The notes beneath the pieces are model-generated. The model was given only the letters and a program-made list of their open reading frames with translations. It was not told the DNA's origin and did not search any database. Shown here piece by piece: positions 27,441 through 35,198 of a DNA stretch of 64,000 nucleotides. How positions within the stretch are numbered: the first letter of the stretch is position 1; each line of letters begins with the position of its first letter. A program made the translations under genes and the position numbers. The stretch lies in the NCBI RefSeq assembly GCF_009762775.1, contig NZ_CP046401.1, positions 2,790,001 through 2,854,000 on the forward strand. Direction: 5' to 3'. This DNA comes from Maribellus comscasis (lineage in GTDB: Bacteria; Bacteroidota; Bacteroidia; Bacteroidales; Prolixibacteraceae).

Positions 27441-27441
27441 G

Positions 27442-27921
27442 ATGTCAATTAAATTCACTAAAATATGTATTATACTTAAAAACTATCTGCCCCTTATCTT
27501 ATCACTTTTGTTCTTTTCTTCATGCCTGAAAGATGACGATGCCGGCGATGAACCAACCATTGATTGGGAAACATTTGGCTATGTAATAGACTGGACAGAA
27601 ACAGGAAGTAAAACCGGCGACTCGGATTGGGAAAACATAAGCGACGGGCAACAACTGAGTTTCTTCTCTAACTATGTTGACGACGAACTTCGGCTGCCAA
27701 ACAACGGAAAAATACTTTATGAGCCAAGTGTAATTACCGGAATAAAAAACGAAGACTATTTCGAACGCACCGACAGTACATTTGTTATTTATTCGTCTCC
27801 GTTACCTGAAGAAGCTGATACAATAATTGTTTCTTATTCTCTTATTGACAGTTCTACTTTAATTATAACAGACACAAGCGTTTCCCCTGTTGTTGAAATT
27901 AAATTTCAACGGAAGGATTAA
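27442..27921 (+). CDS. Small lipoprotein of unknown function
   Basis: About 159 residues from ATG 27442; an earlier in-frame TTG at 27427 overlaps the SIMPL gene. A hydrophobic stretch (YLPLILSLLFFSSC) ends in a lipobox, followed by an acidic linker (LKDDDAGDE), so it is probably lipidated and outward-facing. The rest is beta-rich with no family I recognise. It is most likely co-transcribed with the SIMPL gene. Confidence 0.7.
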   Translation: MSIKFTKICIILKNYLPLILSLLFFSSCLKDDDAGDEPTIDWETFGYVIDWTETGSKTGDSDWENISDGQQLSFFSNYVDDELRLPNNGKILYEPSVITGIKNEDYFERTDSTFVIYSSPLPEEADTIIVSYSLIDSSTLIITDTSVSPVVEIKFQRKD

Positions 27922-27986
27922 AATACTAAATTAAATGCAGTTCGCGAATCGATAATTTATAAACCGGGTAATTGAAAAAATAATAA

Positions 27987-28613
27987 ATGAAAATCCAGGA
28001 AGCATACAACAACTGGGCTGAACAATATGATAGCAATAAAAACCGGACAAGAGATTTGGAAGCGATTTCGTTGCAAAACACGCTGCAAAATATACCTTTT
28101 GAAACCTGCCTGGAAATAGGTTGCGGAACCGGGAAAAATACGGAATGGCTCATTCAAAAAGCACAAGAAGTTGTTGCTGTCGACTTTTCGGAAGGAATGC
28201 TTGCGGTTGCACAGGAAAAAATAAATTCAGATAAGGTAGAATTTCATCATGGCGATATTACCAAAAAATGGAACTTTGCCACTAAACAATTTGACCTGGT
28301 AACTTTCAGCCTTGTTCTGGAACACATCGAAAATCTCAGCGATATTTTTAAAAAAGCTGCTGATTTTGTGGTGACCGGAGGAATTGTATATGTTGGTGAA
28401 CTGCATCCTTTTAAACAATACCAGGGAACAAAAGCCCGGTTTGAAAGCGACAATGGACAACAGGTGCTTACCTGTTTTAGCCATCATATTTCCGATTTTA
28501 CACAAGCTGCCAAACAAAACGGCTTTCAAATTGCAGAAATCAATGAATATTTTGATGACGACAACAGAAATGCCCTTCCCAGAATATTGACCTTACTTTT
28601 GAAGAAGAGGTAA
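27987..28613 (+). CDS. Class I SAM-dependent methyltransferase
   Basis: 208 residues with a Methyltransf_11-type core. The SAM-binding motif I is LEIGCGTGKNTEWL at about 39-52, motif II is VVAVDFSEGML, and motif IV reads FDLVTFSLVLEHI. It is short, with no extra domain. The substrate is unknown. It lies 65 bp after the lipoprotein gene and is probably independent of it. Confidence 0.88.
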   Translation: MKIQEAYNNWAEQYDSNKNRTRDLEAISLQNTLQNIPFETCLEIGCGTGKNTEWLIQKAQEVVAVDFSEGMLAVAQEKINSDKVEFHHGDITKKWNFATKQFDLVTFSLVLEHIENLSDIFKKAADFVVTGGIVYVGELHPFKQYQGTKARFESDNGQQVLTCFSHHISDFTQAAKQNGFQIAEINEYFDDDNRNALPRILTLLLKKR

Positions 28614-28714
28614 TATCCATATTGGAAGCATTAAAACGCTGATAATTAACGGGAAAATTCTATTTTTACACGCAACCTTTGTCGGGATTTTTTATCTTTA
28701 TTTAAAAAACCAAG

Positions 28715-29701
28715 ATGAGTTCCCGAATCGTATTTGTAATTATTACCCTGTTGTTCCTTTATTCCTGTAACCGGGAAGAAATACCTGAAAATTTTTCCCC
28801 TGAAATTAGCTTTGAAGTTTCGAACTTTATAACTACACCAAATCCCCCTTTATACCTTGAGCTGACCTCAAACGGTTACTATTATTACTCCTACGGCATA
28901 AACCGGATTTTTCATTCCACTTTTGCCGGCGATACAACGTCATTTAAAACAGAATCAGAAGTTCTTTCTCTTGTTTTTAATCAGCGGTTTCACCGGCTTT
29001 ACTTTGGAACACGGTCGAATTGTCTGGGAGTTTACGATGGCCAAAATATAAATTATTATACTCCTGAAAATTCAATCCTGCCTCGCGAACACGTAAAATA
29101 TATGGATGTTGATAATGATGGTAATTTGTGGATTTGCTCTTCAAATAATGGCTCCGGTGGATTGTATCGCTTTGACGGAAAAGAATTTATTCATTTTTCA
29201 ACTGAAAATTCACCTTTACACCACGATTTAATCCGGGGAATTTGTTGTCAAAATGCAGCTATTTATATCGTGGCAGGAGGAACAAGCGCAACCCATAAAG
29301 TTTTTAAAATCGAAAAGGAATCAGGTGACAACTATAAATGGAATGAAATCGTGAGCGAAGGATATTTTAATGATATCTGCGTTGATTTAAATGACAATGT
29401 GTATTTACTTTCTTCAGAAATAACGATCCTCTCCAAAAATGGAGAAAACAAAACAATAACACCGGAAACCGAGGGTGTGGAATATATTTATACTCAATTT
29501 AAAACAGACAAAAGAGCTTATATGTGGACATGCAAATTTCCGTGGGTTGGCAGCGGAGAATTCTTATCTGTTTTTGATGGAGAACTATGGCATCAACCCC
29601 CTGCTGATTTTCAGGTCGGAGCGCCAAATTGGATTGATGTGGATAACAACAATAATATCTGGTTTGCAACCTACAAAGGCATTTATATTTTAAACCAGTA
29701 A
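28715..29701 (+). CDS. Regulator-propeller lipoprotein, copy 1
   Basis: 328 residues with lipobox LFLYSC at about 14-19. It contains two-component-regulator-propeller-like blades (YMDVDNDGNLWICSSN, WIDVDNNNNIWFATYKGIY), usually found in hybrid sensor sensory domains, but here without any kinase. It is followed after 3 bp by a related gene, so the pair arose by tandem duplication. A surface ligand-binding or structural role is likely; the ligand is unknown. Confidence 0.82.
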   Translation: MSSRIVFVIITLLFLYSCNREEIPENFSPEISFEVSNFITTPNPPLYLELTSNGYYYYSYGINRIFHSTFAGDTTSFKTESEVLSLVFNQRFHRLYFGTRSNCLGVYDGQNINYYTPENSILPREHVKYMDVDNDGNLWICSSNNGSGGLYRFDGKEFIHFSTENSPLHHDLIRGICCQNAAIYIVAGGTSATHKVFKIEKESGDNYKWNEIVSEGYFNDICVDLNDNVYLLSSEITILSKNGENKTITPETEGVEYIYTQFKTDKRAYMWTCKFPWVGSGEFLSVFDGELWHQPPADFQVGAPNWIDVDNNNNIWFATYKGIYILNQ

Positions 29702-29704
29702 GTT

Positions 29705-30727
29705 ATGAAAACTCAACTCATATTTCTGTTGATTTTATTCCTCCTTTATTCATGCAAAGATGAAATGGCGCAGGAAGATTTCTTGTCAGATTATTCTTCC
29801 GAAATTCGTTTTGATAATTCGGAATGGTTATTACAGGGTCGGGATATCTCTTGTATTGATTTTGACAGTGACGGAAACGCCTGGATAGCTTCAGGTTCCG
29901 ATTTGATTTTTTACAACGGCACAGATACGCAAATATTTAATGCGGAATCTACAATAAATGATTTGGCTGTTGCACAAAACGGGACAGTATGGTTGGGAAC
30001 ACAGGACAAAGGGTTGGCGCGTTTTAAAGGAAAAAGTTTTAGGTGGTTTACAACGGATAACTCAATTATTCCCCGAAATTACATTCACAGTATAGCAGTG
30101 GATTCAAACAATAAAGTCTGGTTTTGCAGCGCCCAAAGCGATGACGGAGGTTTGATGAGCTACGATGGAAGACGGTTTAAACTTTTTTCTCCTGAAAATT
30201 CAATTTTGAATCAGCATGTTATTCAAAACCTGAAAATTGACAAAAATGATAATATTTATTTCCATACAACAGGAAAAGTAGGAAAAGCAGCCGTTTTCAA
30301 AATAAGTAACAGTGGAAAATGGGAACAACTTGGCGGAAACGATGCAAAATTTTACTGGTTAAATTCACTTGATGTTACCTCCGATTCCAAAGTCTTTATT
30401 TACACCGACCATTCCTTATCATCGTGTTTTAATTGTTATACCGATGAAATTCTGTATTACGAAAATGAAAAATGGAATGCCCTGGAAACTCCTTTTGATG
30501 TGAATTTTATGCCCTCATCGTTCTTTCTGGATAAACGCAATTATGTTTGGACAATTTTTAGCGGACCGAACGGCTATTTCAGTTTTTATGTTTTTGATGG
30601 TGATGTGTGGCATCAATCTGAGGAAGGCCAGGTTCCGGAAAAGTATTACAAATTCATAAAAACAGATGTAAACAACAACATTTGGCTGTGTACCAGCGAT
30701 GGTATTCTTATCTTGAAACAGGAATAA
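29705..30727 (+). CDS. Regulator-propeller lipoprotein, copy 2
   Basis: 340 residues, paralogue of the gene just upstream. The lipobox is FLLYSC. Blades include CIDFDSDGNAWIASGS, DLAVAQNGTVWLGTQDKG and a closing KTDVNNNIWLCTSDGI. Both copies share a SPENSI- or TENSP-like blade stretch and the order of blades. No kinase, receiver or DNA-binding domain is attached. It runs to within 3 bp of the convergent methyltransferase-like gene. Confidence 0.82.
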   Translation: MKTQLIFLLILFLLYSCKDEMAQEDFLSDYSSEIRFDNSEWLLQGRDISCIDFDSDGNAWIASGSDLIFYNGTDTQIFNAESTINDLAVAQNGTVWLGTQDKGLARFKGKSFRWFTTDNSIIPRNYIHSIAVDSNNKVWFCSAQSDDGGLMSYDGRRFKLFSPENSILNQHVIQNLKIDKNDNIYFHTTGKVGKAAVFKISNSGKWEQLGGNDAKFYWLNSLDVTSDSKVFIYTDHSLSSCFNCYTDEILYYENEKWNALETPFDVNFMPSSFFLDKRNYVWTIFSGPNGYFSFYVFDGDVWHQSEEGQVPEKYYKFIKTDVNNNIWLCTSDGILILKQE

Positions 30728-30730
30728 AAA

Positions 30731-31333
30731 TTAGAAATATCTTCTTACTTTTTCAGCATACTTTTCATATGCCTCTCCGTATACTTTTCGAAGAAATTTT
30801 TCCTCTTTCAGAATAAAAAAATGAACACCAAGGAAAGCAAGAAAGGTAAAACCGATAAAAAACAGGTTAGGAAAAATCAGCGCAATTCCCAGAAAATAAA
30901 GATCAAGCGAAAGAAAAAACGGATTACGTGAAATAGAAAATACGCCTGTAGTAACCAGTTTTCCCCTGTTACTTTCGTCAAGTCCAAAGCGCAGCGAAGT
31001 GTTAAAATGTACCAGAGTTACTGTCAAAAAAAACAAGGAAAGAAAAATAGAAACTGCTCCTGAAACTTTTAAAAAAATACTTCCAAAAAGCCATTTTACA
31101 AAGACATCGGGAAGGACTAAAAATGAAAGCTGAAAAGCCTGTTTTGTAATTTCGAAAAGCCAGAGCAAAAAAACGAGTCCAAAAACAGGGAAAAGAAACC
31201 TGGTTATTTTGTTCTTTTTCCCGGATTTTGAACTTACCTGAATACCCTTTTTCTTTAGCAGAAAAACCCGTAGCGTTAAAATTCCGGTAAGAACCCAAAA
31301 GCTCACAAATGGTAATCCATCGAAAAAATTCAT
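30731..31333 (-). CDS. Isoprenylcysteine carboxyl methyltransferase-like membrane protein
   Basis: 200 residues with five or so hydrophobic segments. The C-terminal half has the ICMT/phospholipid-methyltransferase pattern: KLVTTGVFSISRNPFFLSL, the membrane segment that follows, then KEEKFLRKVYGEAYEKY. Bacterial members methylate lipids or other membrane substrates with SAM; the substrate here is unknown. It is transcribed towards the tandem propeller genes and away from the DUF3570 cluster only 40 bp downstream of that cluster's last gene, so it may be the last member of that transcript's neighbourhood or separate. Confidence 0.82.
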   Translation of the reverse strand: MNFFDGLPFVSFWVLTGILTLRVFLLKKKGIQVSSKSGKKNKITRFLFPVFGLVFLLWLFEITKQAFQLSFLVLPDVFVKWLFGSIFLKVSGAVSIFLSLFFLTVTLVHFNTSLRFGLDESNRGKLVTTGVFSISRNPFFLSLDLYFLGIALIFPNLFFIGFTFLAFLGVHFFILKEEKFLRKVYGEAYEKYAEKVRRYF

Positions 31334-31373
31334 TTATTCGTTATCCATTGATTTTGGACTAAGTTAATGAGGT

Positions 31374-32843
31374 TTATTTAAAAATAAACTTAAATCCCAC
31401 CGAAACAATATTTGCTCTTAACCCATCGCTTCGCTCATAATGACTAAATTTTATATTTGCATTTTTTAAACCCAGCCTGCTAATTTTAAAATCGTTAAAA
31501 ATATCATTGTAATTCAGGGCAACGCTATACTGATTACTGTTAAATTTCGCCAGGTCAGGATCGGAAGTATAATATTGTTCAGTTGACAAATGCGTTTCGT
31601 AGGGCGCATAATACTTCACCGCGTTTTGTGTGTAAAACCTGTACGATGGCGTAATTGAAAATTTTGGCCCAAACCGGACAGGCAAATCAATGTTTGCAGT
31701 ATGAGCTTCTAATCCCCAGTCGTCGGTATAATACCGGTAATATGTTCTTAACACAAATGTTTCGTTGATGTAATAATTCACCCTCGCCCCAATTGGAATT
31801 TTAAATCGAGTTGACGGCAGACGCTCAATATCATCTGCCAGTTGGTAAACACCGCGGTTTTGTGGTGTTGTATAAACCGGAATATAATTAGCTTCACCAA
31901 TATAGTAATTCGCTTTATCGGCAAAATAAATCCGGTGATAAGGTGTGGAAAGCAAACCCTCCTGTTTTACCAGATCGAAAAATAAAGCGGCCTGCAAGCG
32001 TTTACTCAAAATTTGAGACAGAAAAAATGACACAGAATATGAATTGCGTTCCTTATTTGTAAATGCAGTAAAATCATCGGGATGATAATTTGCAGAGATC
32101 GTTCCGTTCTGACTAATTACATCGACACCCGAAAAATATCCCTGATTTAAAAAGTTATTGCCATAAATAGCATATTCATGAAGTTCGGTGGGGTAAATAG
32201 GTTTCCATTGGTCAAGATACACCGTTCCTTTTAAGCCCAGTTCGGTATTTTTTTCATTAAATAAACCCGTTATGTTGCCACCAAAACCAACGGAGGTGTA
32301 GTCGTATTCATTTGAAAAAGAAACATTGGAACCCCAGATAAAATTCCTGGAATCGGAACTGTGGCTGTAATCAACATGCAACGAAATCAGTTCATCGCTT
32401 CGCGAGGCTCCTGATGAAGCAAGCCAGGGCGTCCCGGTAGGAGTACCGGAAGTACCGGGTCGAAAATCATCTTCTTCTTCTTCGTGCTCGTCATCATCAT
32501 CATCTTCCCCTCCACGTGATGCCCCGCTGCTGTTGAACGGATTTATGTTACTCGAAGAAGCAGAAGTGTAGGCCGAAATTCCTGCATCAATGGTTAACAC
32601 GTCATCATCGTTTAGCGGCAGGCTAATTACAATTGTAGGTGTTCCGTCGGTTAGTTCTTCAGTTCCTACTCCCCCGCCAACTGCAGAATGATCCCCCTCT
32701 TGCTGATAAAGACTCATTAAAAAATCAACCTCTGCATTTTCGAGTACTTTTTTCTTGTACACTTTTGTCGAATCCTGATTTTGCGCCAAACACAGCACAA
32801 AACCTCCAAAAATAAAAAAGACCGTGAATAGTATTTTTTTCAT
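31374..32843 (-). CDS. DUF3570 outer-membrane barrel-like protein with acidic insert and two SSGASR motifs
   Basis: 489 residues with a signal peptide (FVLCLAQ). After a short N-terminal part comes a low-complexity linker (about 105-148). It holds SSGASR at 105-110, a strongly acidic run at 113-126, a Gly/Thr/Pro stretch, and SSGASR again at 143-148. The remaining 340 residues are amphipathic strands ending in FKFIFK, an outer-membrane barrel. The DUF3570 family occurs with DUF4266, ApbE and thioredoxin, as here. SGAS resembles the [S/T]GA[S/T] core that ApbE flavinylates, but the usual upstream Asp is missing, so FMN attachment is inference. The acidic run is encoded by a trinucleotide repeat. 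Confidence 0.88.
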   Translation of the reverse strand: MKKILFTVFFIFGGFVLCLAQNQDSTKVYKKKVLENAEVDFLMSLYQQEGDHSAVGGGVGTEELTDGTPTIVISLPLNDDDVLTIDAGISAYTSASSSNINPFNSSGASRGGEDDDDDEHEEEEDDFRPGTSGTPTGTPWLASSGASRSDELISLHVDYSHSSDSRNFIWGSNVSFSNEYDYTSVGFGGNITGLFNEKNTELGLKGTVYLDQWKPIYPTELHEYAIYGNNFLNQGYFSGVDVISQNGTISANYHPDDFTAFTNKERNSYSVSFFLSQILSKRLQAALFFDLVKQEGLLSTPYHRIYFADKANYYIGEANYIPVYTTPQNRGVYQLADDIERLPSTRFKIPIGARVNYYINETFVLRTYYRYYTDDWGLEAHTANIDLPVRFGPKFSITPSYRFYTQNAVKYYAPYETHLSTEQYYTSDPDLAKFNSNQYSVALNYNDIFNDFKISRLGLKNANIKFSHYERSDGLRANIVSVGFKFIFK

Positions 32844-32852
32844 AACAAAATA

Positions 32853-33062
32853 CTAATTACAACCACAGCCGCCGCCGGTTTTTCCACCGTTTGCACCGGC
32901 AGCTCCTTCGCGGTAAACCTGAAAGTTTGTTTCAAAACGTTCGTTTGAATTTGCGGCCAGTTTCATATCGGCATCATTAACATAAACCTTTTCATACTCT
33001 TTTACTGTTGCACAGGATGCCAGTAAAAAAAGAGTAAAAAGGATTGGAACAATTTTTTTCAT
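32853..33062 (-). CDS. DUF4266 small lipoprotein with Cys-rich tail
   Basis: 69 residues. The lipobox LLASC at about 13-17 marks a lipoprotein, VKEYEKVYVNDADM follows, and the protein ends in GKTGGGCGCN. The short length, the DADM segment and the glycine/cysteine tail are typical of DUF4266. The two terminal cysteines could bind metal, form a disulfide reduced by the neighbouring thioredoxin, or carry a modification. The start overlaps the apbE stop by 4 bp, and DUF3570 follows after 9 bp, so the three are one translation block. Confidence 0.87.
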   Translation of the reverse strand: MKKIVPILFTLFLLASCATVKEYEKVYVNDADMKLAANSNERFETNFQVYREGAAGANGGKTGGGCGCN

Positions 33063-34048
33063 TTTGTTGAATTTAATTTTATGTTTTCTGAATTATAGAT
33101 TTTTCCCTGATCATCGACAATGACGCATTCTACACCCGGCAATTGATTAATAAAATCCAGGCCTGTTTCTTTTCCCATTACAAAAACTGAGGTAGCCAAA
33201 GCATCCGCCAGTTCGGCTTTTGGTGCAAAAATGCTAACACTGGTAAGCCCGCTTACCGGCCAGCCTGTCCTCGGGTCGATAATATGAGTATATTTTATCC
33301 CGTTGAATTCGACATATTTCTCGTAATTCCCCGAAGTAACCACTGAACTGTTATCGAGAGGAAACCAGGAAAATACCTTGTTTTTATTCAAGGGGTTGGT
33401 TATTCCCACCATCCATGGGGTTTTGTCGGGTTGTGTTCCCCAGGTAGTTAAGTCGCCTGAAGCATTAATGATTCCTGCTTTTACTCCTTTTGAAATTAAG
33501 AGCTGTTTGGCTTTATCGGCGGCATAACCTTTGCCAAGTGCCCCAAAACCAATCCGCATTCCTTTGTTTTTCAGAAACACCGTTTGATTTTGCGGGTCAA
33601 AGATAATATTTTTGTAACCGACTTTTGAAACAGAAGCAGCTACTTCTTCTTTGGTTGGTCGTTCCTTCATCGAACCGTCAAATTTCCAAATCCGGTCCAT
33701 TGAAGCATAACTAATATCGAAAGCTCCGCTGGTGAGTTCAGAAATTTTGATGGAACGGCCAATTAAATCAAATAGTTCTTCATCTACTTTTACAGGTTGA
33801 ATACCAGCGTTCTCTACAATTTTTGCTGTCTCAGAAAGGGTATCCCACGAGGAAATCATCTTCTCAATCCGGCTTATTTCAGCAACTGCCAAATCAATAT
33901 ATTTATTTCCTTCGGTTTCACTATCAGCTACCACCGTAATATCAAAACGGCTTCCCATCAATTTCAAAACCCTGGTATATTTTTCCTGAGATGAAAGAAG
34001 AACCGGAAAAAGGAAAAACACCAAATAAAAGATAGGTTTCACAACCAA
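33059..34048 (-). CDS. apbE: FAD:protein FMN transferase
   Basis: About 329 residues. It has an N-terminal hydrophobic export segment (FYLVFFLFPVLLSSQ) and the ApbE core: LMGSRFDITVVA, DISYASMDRIWKFDG, GALGKGYAADKA, NASGDLTTWG and the metal-site ADALATSVFVMG. ApbE attaches FMN through a phosphoester bond to Ser/Thr of exported redox proteins. No ATG fits: the start is TTG 34048 directly after the thioredoxin stop, or GTG 34042. No NQR or RNF target lies nearby, so the DUF3570 or DUF4266 protein is the likely local substrate. Confidence 0.93.
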   Translation of the reverse strand: MVVKPIFYLVFFLFPVLLSSQEKYTRVLKLMGSRFDITVVADSETEGNKYIDLAVAEISRIEKMISSWDTLSETAKIVENAGIQPVKVDEELFDLIGRSIKISELTSGAFDISYASMDRIWKFDGSMKERPTKEEVAASVSKVGYKNIIFDPQNQTVFLKNKGMRIGFGALGKGYAADKAKQLLISKGVKAGIINASGDLTTWGTQPDKTPWMVGITNPLNKNKVFSWFPLDNSSVVTSGNYEKYVEFNGIKYTHIIDPRTGWPVSGLTSVSIFAPKAELADALATSVFVMGKETGLDFINQLPGVECVIVDDQGKIYNSENIKLNSTK

Positions 34049-34486
34049 TTACTTTTCAAATGAATGTAACATTACAATGTAGTCCTTCGGACTAACATTT
34101 TTATATCCTGTTGTTCCGAGCACATTCCCATTTTTATCAAGAACTTCAACCATGGGGAAAAGACCTTTTTTGTTGTAAGTCTCCGCTAAACGATTATTCT
34201 GTTCCTGCTGTTCTTTTGAAAGTTTGTTGGCTTTCCGTTTTGGAAAATCGGCCCGAAGCAAAACAAAATGCTCTTCTGAATCTTTTATAAAATCCTGTGA
34301 CTCCCAAATTTCTTTTTCCAGTTTCATACACGGAATACACCAGTCGGAGCCAGAGAAAACGAGCAAAATATTTTTTCTCTCTTCAGAAGCTCGCTTTTTT
34401 GCTGTTTCGAAATTGGTTTCCCATTTCTGAGCATGGATAGTGTTTACAACAAAAATTGCAGAAGCAATCAAAATTAACTTTTTCAC
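34049..34486 (-). CDS. Exported thioredoxin-fold protein (CxxC)
   Basis: 145 residues with a signal peptide (MKKLILIASAIFVVNTIHAQ). The start is GTG at 34486. The redox motif WCIPC lies in FSGSDWCIPCMKLEKEIW, followed by a thioredoxin_7-like fold with cis-Pro region FPMVEVLDKNGNVLG. It is probably a periplasmic disulfide reductase or oxidase. The gene ends exactly where apbE begins, and it leads the cluster, so its partner could be the cysteines of DUF4266. The 260 bp upstream hold no gene; they are AT-rich with no clear repeat. Confidence 0.9.
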   Translation of the reverse strand: MKKLILIASAIFVVNTIHAQKWETNFETAKKRASEERKNILLVFSGSDWCIPCMKLEKEIWESQDFIKDSEEHFVLLRADFPKRKANKLSKEQQEQNNRLAETYNKKGLFPMVEVLDKNGNVLGTTGYKNVSPKDYIVMLHSFEK

Positions 34487-34747
34487 ACTGTTTTCTATTT
34501 AAATTAAACTTGAGTTCAATTATAAAAAGTGGTTATTTGTTGTAGTTGAATCAGCTAAAAAACGAACCAATTGTTATTTTGTTATTCACAATTGGGTAAA
34601 AAGATGATTTTTTCTTTTATTTTAAAGTAAATTAACAAAAAAAAGAAGCAATAATATTTCCAGCGTTACCGAACTCCCCTGGCTGCAGGCAGACGAATTT
34701 TCAAAAATTCAAGAACTCCGCTGTTTCTAAAATTACAGTTTGAGCAA

Positions 34748-35155
34748 TTAATCCCACCAACTTCTGGTTGAAACGGCAAATTTACCACCGCCTGTAAATA
34801 CTAATGTTAGGCCACCTAAAAAGAAAAGTCCAAGTGTTTCAATGGCCCAGGTTCCCCTTTCTGTAAGTGCAAAAATATCATTTGGATGGGCGAGTAAAGC
34901 CGCAACAAGCATATTAAATGAGAATACCATCGCTGCAAGGCGCGTTCGATATCCCACAATCATTAACAAAGGCGCTATCACCTCTCCTACATAAACCCCG
35001 TAAGCAATAAAACCAGGCAACCCTTTTTCAATTAAACTGTTTGATATTCCTTCCACGCCATTAACAACTTTGCCGTATCCATGCAAAATCATTAATATCC
35101 CCATTGTTAATCTCAAAATCAGCAGTCCGGCGCCGTATCCCCGTCGTGAACCCAT
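34748..35155 (-). CDS. DoxX family membrane protein
   Basis: 135 residues, four hydrophobic segments. LLILRLTMGILMILHGYGKV and the later GYRTRLAAMVFSFNMLVAALLAHP are typical of DoxX/DoxD proteins, inner-membrane proteins related to thiosulfate:quinone oxidoreductase subunits and to redox-stress membrane complexes. The substrate is unknown. It follows the aminotransferase gene by 43 bp on the same strand; an operon is possible. Confidence 0.88.
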   Translation of the reverse strand: MGSRRGYGAGLLILRLTMGILMILHGYGKVVNGVEGISNSLIEKGLPGFIAYGVYVGEVIAPLLMIVGYRTRLAAMVFSFNMLVAALLAHPNDIFALTERGTWAIETLGLFFLGGLTLVFTGGGKFAVSTRSWWD

Positions 35156-35198
35156 CTTATTTATTTTTTGTATTTAAAAATAAAAACATAAAAAGCTG

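Noticed and set aside
31002..31298. Antisense frame of 98 codons over the ICMT-like gene
   Set aside because: Shifted shadow frame; residue use is unlike a real protein, while the 30731-31333 frame has clear family motifs.
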